NCBI GenBank assembly: GCA_016875025.1
Contig: VGSH01000023.1
Location: 1 to 33,058 of the forward strand
DNA from: Deltaproteobacteria bacterium
GTDB taxonomy: Bacteria > Desulfobacterota > WTBG01 > CAIYCZ01 > CAIRTM01
DNA: 33,058 bases
Reading direction: 5' to 3'
The notes beneath the pieces were generated by a model, which saw only the letters and a list, made by a program, of their open reading frames with translations, was not told the DNA's origin and searched no databases. This document shows, piece after piece, positions 22,790 through 31,095 of the stretch. The translations under genes and the position numbers were made by a program. Positions within the stretch are counted from its first letter, which is position 1; each line of letters opens with the position of its first letter.

Positions 22790-23827
22790 ATGATTGAAGC
22801 TGCCTCACAGATTGTTTCAGCCGCCTGGCAGGTGCTGTGCGCCTCAGCGCCTTATGTAATTTTCGGACTGCTGATGGCCGGCCTGCTCAAAGGCATTATC
22901 CCGGACTCATTTGTCTCCCGGCACCTGGGCGGCAACTCGGTCAGGGCCGTTATAAAGGCCTCGCTTCTGGGCATGCCCCTGCCGCTGTGCTCCTGCGGCG
23001 TGGTGCCGGTTGCAGCCTCGCTCAGAAAACAGGGCGCCGGCCCGGGGCCGACAACCGCATTCCTGATATCAACGCCGGAAACCGGCGTTGACTCGATCGC
23101 CATCACCTGGGCCCTGCTCGACCCCGTCATGACGGTTGTGCGGCCGCTGGCGGCTTTTATCACCGCAACAACCGCGGGCCTGCTCGTGAACCTGCTGCCG
23201 GCTAAACCGCCGGGCCCGGCATGCGCCCTGGGCAGGTCCTGCTGCAACACGACCTGCACTGCACAGCACAGTTCACCCAAGATGCCTCTTCGCCGTGCGC
23301 TACCGGATGGTATCCGCTATGCATTCACTCAGCTTTTGGGTGATATCGGACCGTATCTGCTGGCCGGTATCGCAATCGCCGGCCTGATTACCTGGCTGAT
23401 CCCGGACGGTTTTATCGAGCAACACCTGGGCAGTGGCATCATACCCATGCTGATCATGCTCGCGGCCGGCATTCCGCTCTATGTGTGCGCTTCAGCGTCA
23501 ACGCCGATTGTGGCCGCCCTGGCCTTGAAAGGCCTGTCCCCTGGCGCTGCCCTGGTCTTTCTGCTGGCCGGACCGGCAACCAATGCTGCCGCAATCACCG
23601 TTGTTGCCGCCCTGCTGGGCAGACCGGTGGCGGCAGTCTATGTGTCGGTGATTGCGCTGTGCGCGCTCGTGATGGGCATGGCAGTCAACATGCTGTACGG
23701 GTGGCTTGCAATCGATATCAGCTCATGGGCGTCCGGGGCCCAGCACAGCCATGACAGCATGCTGCCCGTCGTGGCGGCCCTGGCGCTGCTTGCGCTCATC
23801 CTCCGGGCCGTGGCGCGAAGAAGCTGA
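22790..23827 (+). CDS. SO_0444/ArsP-family permease (metal or metalloid efflux)
   Basis: A 345-aa membrane protein of the DUF318 permease family, with eight or more helices in two homologous halves. The diagnostic LPLCSCGVVPVAASLRKQGA (about 66-85) in the first half and the matching GIPLYVCASASTPIVAALALKG in the second are clear. Between the halves a soluble loop carries CALGRSCCNTTC, a likely metal-binding cluster. Members include the SO_0444-type Cu/Zn efflux proteins and the organoarsenical exporter ArsP; the Cys-rich loop favours the former. No ArsR-type regulator is adjacent. The ribosome binding site is weak. It is divergent from the redox operon with a 296-base spacer holding two dyads. 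Confidence 0.82.
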   Translation: MIEAASQIVSAAWQVLCASAPYVIFGLLMAGLLKGIIPDSFVSRHLGGNSVRAVIKASLLGMPLPLCSCGVVPVAASLRKQGAGPGPTTAFLISTPETGVDSIAITWALLDPVMTVVRPLAAFITATTAGLLVNLLPAKPPGPACALGRSCCNTTCTAQHSSPKMPLRRALPDGIRYAFTQLLGDIGPYLLAGIAIAGLITWLIPDGFIEQHLGSGIIPMLIMLAAGIPLYVCASASTPIVAALALKGLSPGAALVFLLAGPATNAAAITVVAALLGRPVAAVYVSVIALCALVMGMAVNMLYGWLAIDISSWASGAQHSHDSMLPVVAALALLALILRAVARRS

Positions 23828-24010
23828 TAGAATTCTAGTTAGGGTTAGGGGTCGGATCAGGATTTTTGTTCTGTGGCGTGCAGTCTAAAATGTAACCGGG
23901 ACAGATACATTATGCAATTTTTGGCTGATAGCCTGAAATCTGTATGTTGCAGGATAGGATAGCAACAGGCCGGATACCCGGAAAAAGTTCTTGCCATTTG
24001 TGATTAAAAT

Positions 24011-24060
24011 CGGCTATAAATATTTCCAGTTTCACCATCAACCGGAAATATTTATAGCCG
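24011..24060 (+). promoter_or_regulatory. Perfect 17-bp inverted repeat at the start of the AAA+ gene
   Basis: CGGCTATAAATATTTCC (24011-24027) is the exact reverse complement of GGAAATATTTATAGCCG (24044-24060), with a 16-base loop. The last base is the first G of the GGAGG ribosome binding site (24060-24064). In RNA this would be a stable hairpin touching the Shine-Dalgarno; in DNA it could be an operator. Confidence 0.8.
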
Positions 24061-24071
24061 GAGGTTATGCT

Positions 24072-25382
24072 ATGATTGACATACTCAAAGAAATACTCCT
24101 CGATTTTCAAGAGATCGATCTGTCGACAGGCGTGCCCCGGCGACTCGATATTGCGCCGGTGTCGGGTAAAACCACGGTATGCATCGGTGTGCGACGCAGC
24201 GGCAAATCGACCTTCCTGTTTCAACTCATGAAAAAACTTCAGGACTCCGGCGTTTCTCGACAGAACATTTTGTATCTAAATTTTTTCGATGATCGACTCC
24301 ACAAGCTGCAGCATGAGAGCCTGGGCGTCATTCTTGAAGCCTACTTCTCGCTCTACCCGGAAAAAAAGAATGTCGAGAAGGTCTACTGCTTTTTCGATGA
24401 GATTCAGGTCGTACCCGGTTGGGAGACGTTCGTTGACCGTTTGATGCGAACGGAAAAGTGTGAGGTGTACATCACCGGCTCATCAGCACAGATGCTCTCA
24501 AGGGAGATTGCAACCCAGATGCGCGGACGGGCGCTCTCCTGGGAGATGTTCCCGTTTTCATTCCGGGAGTTTCTTGATTACAAGGGAATTGAGGGTGACG
24601 TTCCATGCTCGACCAGGAAACGACTGATCATTCAGAAGGCTTTTGAGGACTATTGGGAAACCGGCGGCTTTCCCGAAGTCGCCGGACTCGACCGGCTGTT
24701 GCGGATCAAAACGCATCAAGAATATTTCAATGCCATGCTTTTCCGGGACCTTGTCGAGCGTCACGATATCTCCCATCCCAGGGCGGTCACGGATCTTGCA
24801 TACTGGCTGGTGGACAACACGGGTTCGCTGTATTCCGTCAACAATCTGACCGGCTATCTGAAATCCCTGGGCCACAAAGCGCCGAAATCTGCCGTGTCCG
24901 ACTATCTCGCATGGTTCGAGGACGCCTACGTTCTGTTTACGGTACGTATTTTCGATGCTTCGTTGGCACGGGCCAATACTAACCCGAAGAAGATTTATTG
25001 CGTCGACCATGCGCTGGTGAGGTCGATCAGTTCCGGCATACTTATCAACTCAGGCCATTTGCTGGAAAACCTGGTATTTACCGCATTGCGCCGGATCACA
25101 TCGGATATCTTCTACTTTAAAACCAGGTCGGGTCGTGAGGTTGATTTTATTATCCGGCGGCACAAACGGGTTCTTATGCTCGTACAGGTCTGCGAGTCGA
25201 TAGCCGACCCACAAACAAGAAAAAGGGAAACCACCGCGCTCGCCGAAGCCATGGCTGAACTGAAATTAAAACAGGGCACTATCGTGACCCGTGGAGAAGA
25301 GGAACACATGCAGCTTGGGGCTGGCACAATAGACGTGGTACCCGCATGGCGGTTTCTGTTGAACGTGTCGGCGGGGGGCTGA
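24072..25382 (+). CDS. AAA+ ATPase with DUF4143 domain
   Basis: A 436-aa protein of the COG1373 type. The N-terminal ATPase has Walker A GVRRSGKST (about residue 39) and Walker B VYCFFDEIQVV, followed by the ITGSSAQMLSREIATQMRGRA and PFSFREFLDYKG segments that mark the family. The C-terminal DUF4143 part ends in FYFKTRSGREVDFII...VLMLVQV, a layout like PD-(D/E)XK nucleases but with Gln rather than Glu/Asp before the last position. These proteins are common accessory genes of unknown role. I chose ATG 24072 because GGAGG precedes it directly; an upstream ATG (23991) would put the hairpin at 24011-24060 inside the coding region. Low linkage to neighbours suggests acquisition. Confidence 0.85.
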   Translation: MIDILKEILLDFQEIDLSTGVPRRLDIAPVSGKTTVCIGVRRSGKSTFLFQLMKKLQDSGVSRQNILYLNFFDDRLHKLQHESLGVILEAYFSLYPEKKNVEKVYCFFDEIQVVPGWETFVDRLMRTEKCEVYITGSSAQMLSREIATQMRGRALSWEMFPFSFREFLDYKGIEGDVPCSTRKRLIIQKAFEDYWETGGFPEVAGLDRLLRIKTHQEYFNAMLFRDLVERHDISHPRAVTDLAYWLVDNTGSLYSVNNLTGYLKSLGHKAPKSAVSDYLAWFEDAYVLFTVRIFDASLARANTNPKKIYCVDHALVRSISSGILINSGHLLENLVFTALRRITSDIFYFKTRSGREVDFIIRRHKRVLMLVQVCESIADPQTRKRETTALAEAMAELKLKQGTIVTRGEEEHMQLGAGTIDVVPAWRFLLNVSAGG

Positions 25383-25454
25383 CATCACAAACGTTTACGT
25401 GCGAACGCGTGCCCGGAGCATCAATGTGCAGGTTGTTAAAAAAGTATGTTTATA

Positions 25455-25579
25455 CAGGCTGTTCAAAAATGCCCGGATGCAAGGCGTGCGAAGTCATGAG
25501 GAATGAGGCGTACTTTTCTGTACGCCGCAGTGACGAATGACGAGCACAACGCCGCAGACGGGTGTTTTGGGGCAGCCTG
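25455..25579. repeat. MITE-like long imperfect palindrome
   Basis: A 125-bp element with imperfect terminal inverted repeats (CAGGCTGTT... to ...CAGCCTG) and a central perfect hairpin GGCGTAC-TTTTCT-GTACGCC. Much of the left half pairs with the right half. It lies between the convergent AAA+ and PurF-like genes, ending 7 bases before the latter's stop, and may also act as a terminator. A shorter relative may be present at 14137-14166. Confidence 0.75.
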
Positions 25580-25585
25580 CAAAAC

Positions 25586-26986
25586 CTACTCGCACCCGTT
25601 CCAGCAGTAGGTGCACACGCGGTCACGCGGAACACCGATGGCGCTGATCATATCCTCGAGTTTCTGATAGCGCAGCGACGTTACGCCCATGTGTTTGCCG
25701 ATACACTCGACCATGGCGCAATATTTGTCCGTTGTATCATCGGCATAGTCCCCAAGCCTGCATTCTTTGCCGCCTTCAATTTCCTTGATGGCCCTGCGGG
25801 CTGCAAGATCGTATTCCGATCGTGAACGGGAAAAATTAAGATACTTGCAGCCGAACACCAGCGGGGGGCAGGCGGGCCGCATGTGGATCTCCCGGGCGCC
25901 GTATTCAAAAACACGCCGCAGCGTATCCTTAAGCTGCGTGCCGCGCACAACCGAATCATCGCAAAAAAGAATCCGGCGGCCGTCGATAAGCTCGCGGATC
26001 GGGATCAGCTTCATCCGGGCGACAAGGTCGCGTATATTCTGCTGCTGCGGCATGAAGCTGCGTGGCCAGGTTGGCGTATACTTCACGAACGGGCGGCTGT
26101 ATCTCAATCCACTGCGCTGGGCATAGCCAATAGCATGCGACGTGCCCGAGTCGGGTATGCCGGACACGCAGTCGACCTCGATGCTCTCCTGATCAGCCAG
26201 TGCGGCCCCGCAGCGGTAGCGTGAAGCTTCAACATTGATACCCTCATAGCTTGAGGCCGGATAGCCGTAGTAAATCCAGAGGAATGCGCAGATCCTCATC
26301 ATGTCACCGGGCGGGTTCTTCTGCTCGATTCCCTCAGGGGTGACCAGTACGGTCTCATCCGGCCCCAGCTCCCTGACAGCGCTGTAACCCAGATTCGGCA
26401 ACGCACAGGTTTCCATGGTAACGGCATGGCCCTGATCGCCCCGGCCGACTATCACCGGCGTGCGGCCGAACCGGTCGCGGGCCGCGTAAATGCCCTCTTC
26501 GGTCAGCAGCAGCAAAGAGCAGGATCCCTCAACCTGATCGCGGACCGCATTAATGCCGGCCGTGAAGCTTTCCTCCTGATTGATAAGCGTTGCGATCAGC
26601 TCGGTCGGGTTGATTTCATTACCGCTCATCTCCGAGAAGTGCACCGCGCGCTTGCCCAGCAGTTTTGCGGCGATCTGCTCGATGTTGTGAATAACGCCGA
26701 CGGTAACGATCGCGTAACGGCCCAGATGCGAACTGATCAAGAGCGGCTGGTCCTCATAATCACTGATCACGCCGATGCCGCTCAGGCCCTGAAGCTTGGC
26801 AATATCATCCTCGAACTTACTGCGGAACTGGGTGTTGGTAATATCGTGGATAAACCGGGTGATGCGGCCCTCGTTCAGCACGGCAAGGCCGCCCCTGCGC
26901 GTACCGAGATGTGAATGATAGTCAGTGCCGTAGAAAAGATCGGGCACGCAGTCCTGTCGTGAGGCTACGCCGAAAAAACCGCCCAT
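25586..26986 (-). CDS. PurF-like amidophosphoribosyltransferase lacking the catalytic N-terminal Cys
   Basis: A 466-aa protein with the full PurF layout: an N-terminal Ntn-hydrolase glutaminase-like domain and a C-terminal phosphoribosyltransferase domain with the PRPP-binding motif ILFCDDSVVRGTQL. PurF makes phosphoribosylamine from PRPP and glutamine. Here the protein starts MGGFFGVASRQD, so the nucleophile position (CGxxG in PurF) is Gly. The start is fixed by AGGAAGGAG just upstream, so a cysteine has not been missed. The C-terminus VCTYCWNGCE also differs from standard PurF. I recall similar proteins in other anaerobes; they may use free ammonia or have another role. It follows carB by 77 bases. 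Confidence 0.85.
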   Translation of the reverse strand: MGGFFGVASRQDCVPDLFYGTDYHSHLGTRRGGLAVLNEGRITRFIHDITNTQFRSKFEDDIAKLQGLSGIGVISDYEDQPLLISSHLGRYAIVTVGVIHNIEQIAAKLLGKRAVHFSEMSGNEINPTELIATLINQEESFTAGINAVRDQVEGSCSLLLLTEEGIYAARDRFGRTPVIVGRGDQGHAVTMETCALPNLGYSAVRELGPDETVLVTPEGIEQKNPPGDMMRICAFLWIYYGYPASSYEGINVEASRYRCGAALADQESIEVDCVSGIPDSGTSHAIGYAQRSGLRYSRPFVKYTPTWPRSFMPQQQNIRDLVARMKLIPIRELIDGRRILFCDDSVVRGTQLKDTLRRVFEYGAREIHMRPACPPLVFGCKYLNFSRSRSEYDLAARRAIKEIEGGKECRLGDYADDTTDKYCAMVECIGKHMGVTSLRYQKLEDMISAIGVPRDRVCTYCWNGCE

Positions 26987-27063
26987 GGGGGCTCCTTCCT
27001 GAAAAGTCTGCTGCCGGTCTGCGCAGGCAGATTCATATCCCGGGCCGACCGGCCCGCGCGCCC

Positions 27064-30000
27064 TCAGGCGCGATTGATATCCGCATGATAGGCCTGTACG
27101 GACTGTACCGTCGGGGCCTTTTGTTTAAAAGCCGCTATGCCCTGCACTGCTGAGAGCGCGGCCGCAATCGTGGTTACATACGGTATGCGGTAGCTGATCG
27201 CGGCCTTGCGTATAAAGGAATCATCCTCCTTGCTGCTTTTGCCCAGCGGCGTATTGATCACCAGCTGGATCTCGCCGTTCTTGATGCAGTCGGCAATATG
27301 GGGGCGCGGCTCGTGCATTTTATTCACCAGCGCAGCCTCAATACCGCTTTTCTGCAGAAACTCACGGGTCCCGCCGGTGGCGACGATGGAGAAGCCGAGC
27401 TCCGTGAAACGCCTGGCAACATTGACTGCCGCCTGTTTGTCTTTGTCGGCAACCGTCATCAATACGCTGCCTGAGAGCGGCAAACAGCTTTTGGCCGCGT
27501 CCTGGGCCTTAAAGTAGGCCACGCCGAAGGAGTCGGCCATGCCCAGCACCTCGCCGGTTGAGCGCATTTCCGGGCCCAGCACCGGGTCGACTTCCGGGTA
27601 GAAGTAAAACGGCAGCACCGCTTCCTTGACGCCGTAATGCGGAATCTTTTTTCTCTCCAGCTGCATGTCTTTGAGCTTTTTACCGAGCATGATCTGGGTG
27701 GCGATGTTCGCCATGGAGATGCCGCACACCTTGCTCACCAGCGGCACCGTGCGGCTGGCCCTTGGATTGGCCTCAAGAATATAGACCGTGTCATTGCAGA
27801 TCGCGTACTGGATATTCATCAGCCCGACCACATTGAGCTCGATGGCGATGCGGCGCGTGTATTCTTCGATGGTTTTGATGTGTTTTTCAGCGATTGAAAC
27901 CGGCGGGATCACGCAGGCCGAATCGCCCGAGTGCACGCCGGCCTCTTCAATGTGCTCCATGACCGCGGGCACGAAGGCATCCGTGCCGTCGGCAATCGCG
28001 TCGGCCTCGGCCTCAATGGCGTTTTCCAGGAACTTGTCGATCAGGATCGGGCGCTCGGGTGAGACATCCACCGCGGCCTGCATGTAGCGCTCAAGGCTTG
28101 CGTCATCATGCACCACTTCCATGGCGCGGCCGCCCAGCACAAACGAGGGCCGCAGCATCAGCGGGTAGCCGATGCGCCGCGAAATCGCCAGCGCTTCTTC
28201 AAGGGTCGAGGCCATGCCGCTTTCGGGCTGCGGAATGCCCAGCTTTTCCATTTTCCGGCGGAACCGGTCGCGATCCTCGGCCAGCTCGATACTGTCAACC
28301 GAGGTGCCGATGATCTTCACGCCTGCCTCCTGCAGCTGCCGGGCGATATTGAGCGGCGTCTGGCCGCCGAACTGGCAGACAACGCCGTCGGGCTGCTCCT
28401 TTTCATAAATCGCCAGCACGTCCTCAACCGTGAGCGGCTCGAAATACAGCTTGGTCGAGGTGTCAAAATCCGTTGAGACCGTCTCCGGGTTGCAGTTGAT
28501 CATGATTGAGTCAACGCCTTCGTCCCGCAGGGCGAATGCCGCGTGCACGCAGCAGTAGTCAAACTCGATGCCCTGCCCGATGCGGTTGGGTCCGCCGCCC
28601 AGCACCATGATCTTGCGGTTGTTTGAAACCGGCGTCTGATCCGGGGCATTATAGGTTGAATAATAATAGGCCGCGTTTTCTACGCCGCTGACCGGCACCG
28701 CGTGCCAGCCGGCGACCACGCCGGCCTTTTTGCGCTGGTCGCGAATATCTTTCTCCGTCACACCCAGAAGGGCCGAGAGGTAGCGGTCGGAGAATCCGTC
28801 CTTCTTTGCGCGGCTGAGCAGCTCATCGGGCAGCGCTTTGCCCCGATGGGAGAGCACTTCCTGCTCGAGCGCGACCAGCTCGCGCATCTGCTCGATGAAC
28901 CAGGCCTTGATATGGGTTTTCTCAAACAGGGCCTGCGTCGAGGCGCCTTTGCGCAGGGCTTCGTACATGATGAACTGGCGCTGGCTGGAGGGTTCATTGA
29001 GCAGCTGCATGAGCTCATCAAGTGAGCGTCTGTGGTAGTCGCGCGCGAATCCGAGCCCGTAGCGGCCTTCTTCAAGCGAGCGGATGGCCTTCTGCAGGGA
29101 TTCCTTGTAGGTTTTCCCCAGGCTCATCACCTCGCCCACGGCTTTCATCTGCGTGCCCAGACGGTCGGTCAGGCCGGGAAATTTCTCAAAGGCCCAGCGG
29201 CAGAATTTCACCACCACGTAATCGCCCGAGGGCGTATACTTATCCAGGCTGCCGTCCCTCCAGTAGGGGATTTCATCAAGGGTGTGGCCGCCGGCAAGAA
29301 GCGCTGAAATATAGGCAATCGGCAGTCCCGTGGCCTTGGATGCCAGGGCTGAGGAGCGCGAGGTGCGCGGATTGATCTCGATAATGACGATGCGGCCGGT
29401 CTTTGGATCATGGGCAAACTGCACATTGGTGCCGCCGATCACCCCGATTGATTCAACGATCGCGTAGGAAAATTTCTGCAGGCGCGCCTGCGTTTCAGCC
29501 GAAATCGTCAGCATGGGGGCCGTGCAGAAAGAATCACCCGTGTGCACGCCCATGGCGTCCACGTTTTCAATAAAACACACCGTGATCATCCGGTTTTTTT
29601 CATCGCGCACCACTTCAAGCTCAAGCTCTTCCCAGCCCAGCACCGACTCCTCGACCAGTATCTGGCCCACCATGCTGGCCTGCAGGCCGCGCGCGGCAAC
29701 TTCCCGGAATTCCTCCATGTTATACACCAGCCCGCCCCCGGTGCCGCCCATGGTATAGGCCGGCCGAATAACGCAGGGAAGCCCGATTCGGCCCACGGCC
29801 TTTTCTGCATCCTCAAGATTTTCAACGACCTCGCTGCGCGGCATTTCTATGCCCAGCTCCTGCATGGCATCCTTGAATGCCTGGCGGTCCTCACCCCGCT
29901 TGATGGCATCGAGCTGCACGCCGATCACCTGCACGCCGAACTTATCCAGCACCCCGGCCTTTGACAACTCCGATGACAGGTTGAGTCCGGTCTGGCCGCC

Positions 30001-30270
30001 CAGGTTGGGCAGCAGCGCATCCGGGCGCTCCTTCTCGATTATCTTCGTCAGGCTCTCAATGGTCAGCGGCTCTATGTAGGTCGCATCCGCCATGCCCGGA
30101 TCGGTCATGATCGTTGCCGGGTTCGAATTCACCAGCACGATCTCATAGCCCATGCTGCGCAGCGCCTTGCAGGCCTGCGTGCCTGAATAGTCAAACTCGC
30201 AGGCCTGACCGATAACAATCGGACCCGACCCGATGATAAGAACTTTCCTGATGTTCTCCAGCTTTGGCAT
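27064..30270 (-). CDS. carB: Carbamoyl-phosphate synthase large subunit
   Basis: A 1068-aa protein, normal length for CarB, which makes carbamoyl phosphate from bicarbonate, ATP and ammonia for pyrimidine and arginine synthesis. Both ATP-grasp halves are present: the first with VLIIGSGPIVIGQACEFDYSG and YTMGGTGGGLVYN, and the second with VLGGGPNRIGQGIEFDYCCV and PSFVLGGRAMEVV. The C-terminal MGS-like allosteric domain shows VATGGTREFLQKSGIEA. AGGAGA precedes the ATG. The small glutaminase subunit gene carA is not next to it on either side: upstream are a REP pair and a cold-shock gene. The next gene is the PurF-like protein. Confidence 0.97.
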   Translation of the reverse strand: MPKLENIRKVLIIGSGPIVIGQACEFDYSGTQACKALRSMGYEIVLVNSNPATIMTDPGMADATYIEPLTIESLTKIIEKERPDALLPNLGGQTGLNLSSELSKAGVLDKFGVQVIGVQLDAIKRGEDRQAFKDAMQELGIEMPRSEVVENLEDAEKAVGRIGLPCVIRPAYTMGGTGGGLVYNMEEFREVAARGLQASMVGQILVEESVLGWEELELEVVRDEKNRMITVCFIENVDAMGVHTGDSFCTAPMLTISAETQARLQKFSYAIVESIGVIGGTNVQFAHDPKTGRIVIIEINPRTSRSSALASKATGLPIAYISALLAGGHTLDEIPYWRDGSLDKYTPSGDYVVVKFCRWAFEKFPGLTDRLGTQMKAVGEVMSLGKTYKESLQKAIRSLEEGRYGLGFARDYHRRSLDELMQLLNEPSSQRQFIMYEALRKGASTQALFEKTHIKAWFIEQMRELVALEQEVLSHRGKALPDELLSRAKKDGFSDRYLSALLGVTEKDIRDQRKKAGVVAGWHAVPVSGVENAAYYYSTYNAPDQTPVSNNRKIMVLGGGPNRIGQGIEFDYCCVHAAFALRDEGVDSIMINCNPETVSTDFDTSTKLYFEPLTVEDVLAIYEKEQPDGVVCQFGGQTPLNIARQLQEAGVKIIGTSVDSIELAEDRDRFRRKMEKLGIPQPESGMASTLEEALAISRRIGYPLMLRPSFVLGGRAMEVVHDDASLERYMQAAVDVSPERPILIDKFLENAIEAEADAIADGTDAFVPAVMEHIEEAGVHSGDSACVIPPVSIAEKHIKTIEEYTRRIAIELNVVGLMNIQYAICNDTVYILEANPRASRTVPLVSKVCGISMANIATQIMLGKKLKDMQLERKKIPHYGVKEAVLPFYFYPEVDPVLGPEMRSTGEVLGMADSFGVAYFKAQDAAKSCLPLSGSVLMTVADKDKQAAVNVARRFTELGFSIVATGGTREFLQKSGIEAALVNKMHEPRPHIADCIKNGEIQLVINTPLGKSSKEDDSFIRKAAISYRIPYVTTIAAALSAVQGIAAFKQKAPTVQSVQAYHADINRA

Positions 30271-30445
30271 ACACTCTCTCCTGCGATCAGATGTTCAACT
30301 CAAAACGGACATTGTAAAATACAAAAAGAAGCCCGCGCTGGCAAGTAAATTTGTAACCCACGCCGCGCGGGGTGCGATAAAGCGTTTCCCTTGGTACTAT
30401 AAAAACGATGTAAATCCGTTCGTGGTTACTTTGCAGTCGCCTCTC

Positions 30446-30534
30446 CGTTCGTGGTGAGCCTGTCGAACCATGAACGGGCCTGCCGGGCTATATGTGATCC
30501 GTTCGGCCCTTCGACAGGCTCAGGGTGAACGGGC
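30446..30534 (+). repeat. Paired REP element (BIME-like), copy 3 of 3
   Basis: The arms contain TGAGCCTGTCGAA (30455-30467) and TTCGACAGGCTCA (30510-30522), with CCGTTCGTGG and GTGAACGGG flanks. Same orientation as copy 2. A partial extra arm (CCGTTCGTGG at 30417-30426) precedes it. It fills the gap between the carB start and the csp terminator. Confidence 0.85.
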
Positions 30535-30584
30535 GATGCTTTTTACAGACTACAGCACTTAGAAAAATGAACTGAATCCAAAAA

Positions 30585-30610
30585 AAAAGCCCTGCGGGTG
30601 CAGGGCTTTT
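30585..30610 (-). terminator. Intrinsic terminator of the cold-shock gene
   Basis: AGCCCTGC (30588-30595) pairs with GCAGGGCT (30600-30607) around GGGT, extended by A/T pairs; on the minus strand a run of Ts follows (A-run 30580-30588). Confidence 0.92.
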
Positions 30611-30635
30611 AAGATACAGACGGCGTTACCCGCTC

Positions 30636-30836
30636 TTAGAGCTGCACAACATTTGCAGCAGCAGGGCCCTTGGCGCCGTCAACGATGTCAAATTTCACGC
30701 GTGCGCCCTCTGCAAGGGTTTTGAAACCCTGGGCCTGAATGGCGCTGTGATGCACAAACACATCCGGACCGGAATCCTGCGCAATAAATCCAAACCCCTT
30801 CGAATCGTTAAACCACTTCACTGTTCCTTCTTTCAT
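30636..30836 (-). CDS. Cold-shock domain protein (CspA family)
   Basis: A 66-aa single OB-fold nucleic-acid-binding protein. The RNP1 motif is KGFGFI and RNP2 is VFVHHSAI, in the order [16 protein letters not shown]...[10 protein letters not shown], with the usual ending [10 protein letters not shown]. Such proteins melt RNA secondary structure and often increase after cold shock. The start ATG 30836 is chosen because AAGGAG lies upstream and the protein then has standard length. The frame stays open upstream to an ATG at 30989, but that extra 51-residue stretch is low-complexity leader sequence. The leader holds two strong hairpins. Confidence 0.95.
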   Translation of the reverse strand: MKEGTVKWFNDSKGFGFIAQDSGPDVFVHHSAIQAQGFKTLAEGARVKFDIVDGAKGPAAANVVQL

Positions 30837-30860
30837 TACTTCTGTACTCCTTTTGTACTG

Positions 30861-30876
30861 GGGTCCCGCGGGACCC
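30861..30876 (-). promoter_or_regulatory. Perfect 16-bp GC palindrome next to the csp ribosome binding site
   Basis: GGGTCCCGCGGGACCC is fully self-complementary and ends 8 bases before the AAGGAG of the cold-shock gene (minus strand). It could be a DNA-binding site or, in RNA, part of the leader structure. Confidence 0.5.
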
Positions 30877-30940
30877 GCTTTTGTTAGTTGCCCGGTGCCG
30901 TTCGGCCCCGGGCGGACAGTACCTTCTGCTGTCGTGCGCG

Positions 30941-30979
30941 CAAAAAAAACCGCATTTCCCTTTGCGGATATGCGGTTTT
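30941..30979 (-). terminator. Terminator-like hairpin in the csp leader
   Basis: AAAACCGCAT (30946-30955) and ATGCGGTTTT (30970-30979) form a perfect 10-bp stem; read on the minus strand the stem runs into eight Ts (30942-30949). It lies about 105 bases upstream of the cold-shock start codon, downstream of the predicted promoter. A second CCGCA in the loop offers an alternative, shorter pairing, so this may be an attenuator. Confidence 0.6.
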
Positions 30980-31030
30980 GTTGTGCCATCGTATTGACTG
31001 CAACCGGTACTGCGCTTCAGGTGTTGGGTA

Positions 31031-31058
31031 ATACTAGCACACCCTTCAGAGAAAGCAA
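31031..31058 (-). promoter_or_regulatory. Possible sigma-70 promoter for the cold-shock gene
   Basis: On the minus strand TTGCTT and TAGTAT are separated by 16 bases. This predicts a leader of about 190 bases, long as in other cspA-type genes. Confidence 0.5.
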
Positions 31059-31095
31059 GCTTTTTTTACGTGCTCCCGCAAAGTCCGATTGCGCC

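Noticed and set aside
23838-23852. TTAGGGTTAGGGG, telomere-like
   Set aside because: Two short repeats in a bacterial intergenic region are a chance match.
30837-30989. In-frame 51-codon extension of the cold-shock protein
   Set aside because: The internal ATG at 30836 has a good ribosome binding site and gives the standard 66-aa protein; the extension overlaps leader hairpins and is low complexity.
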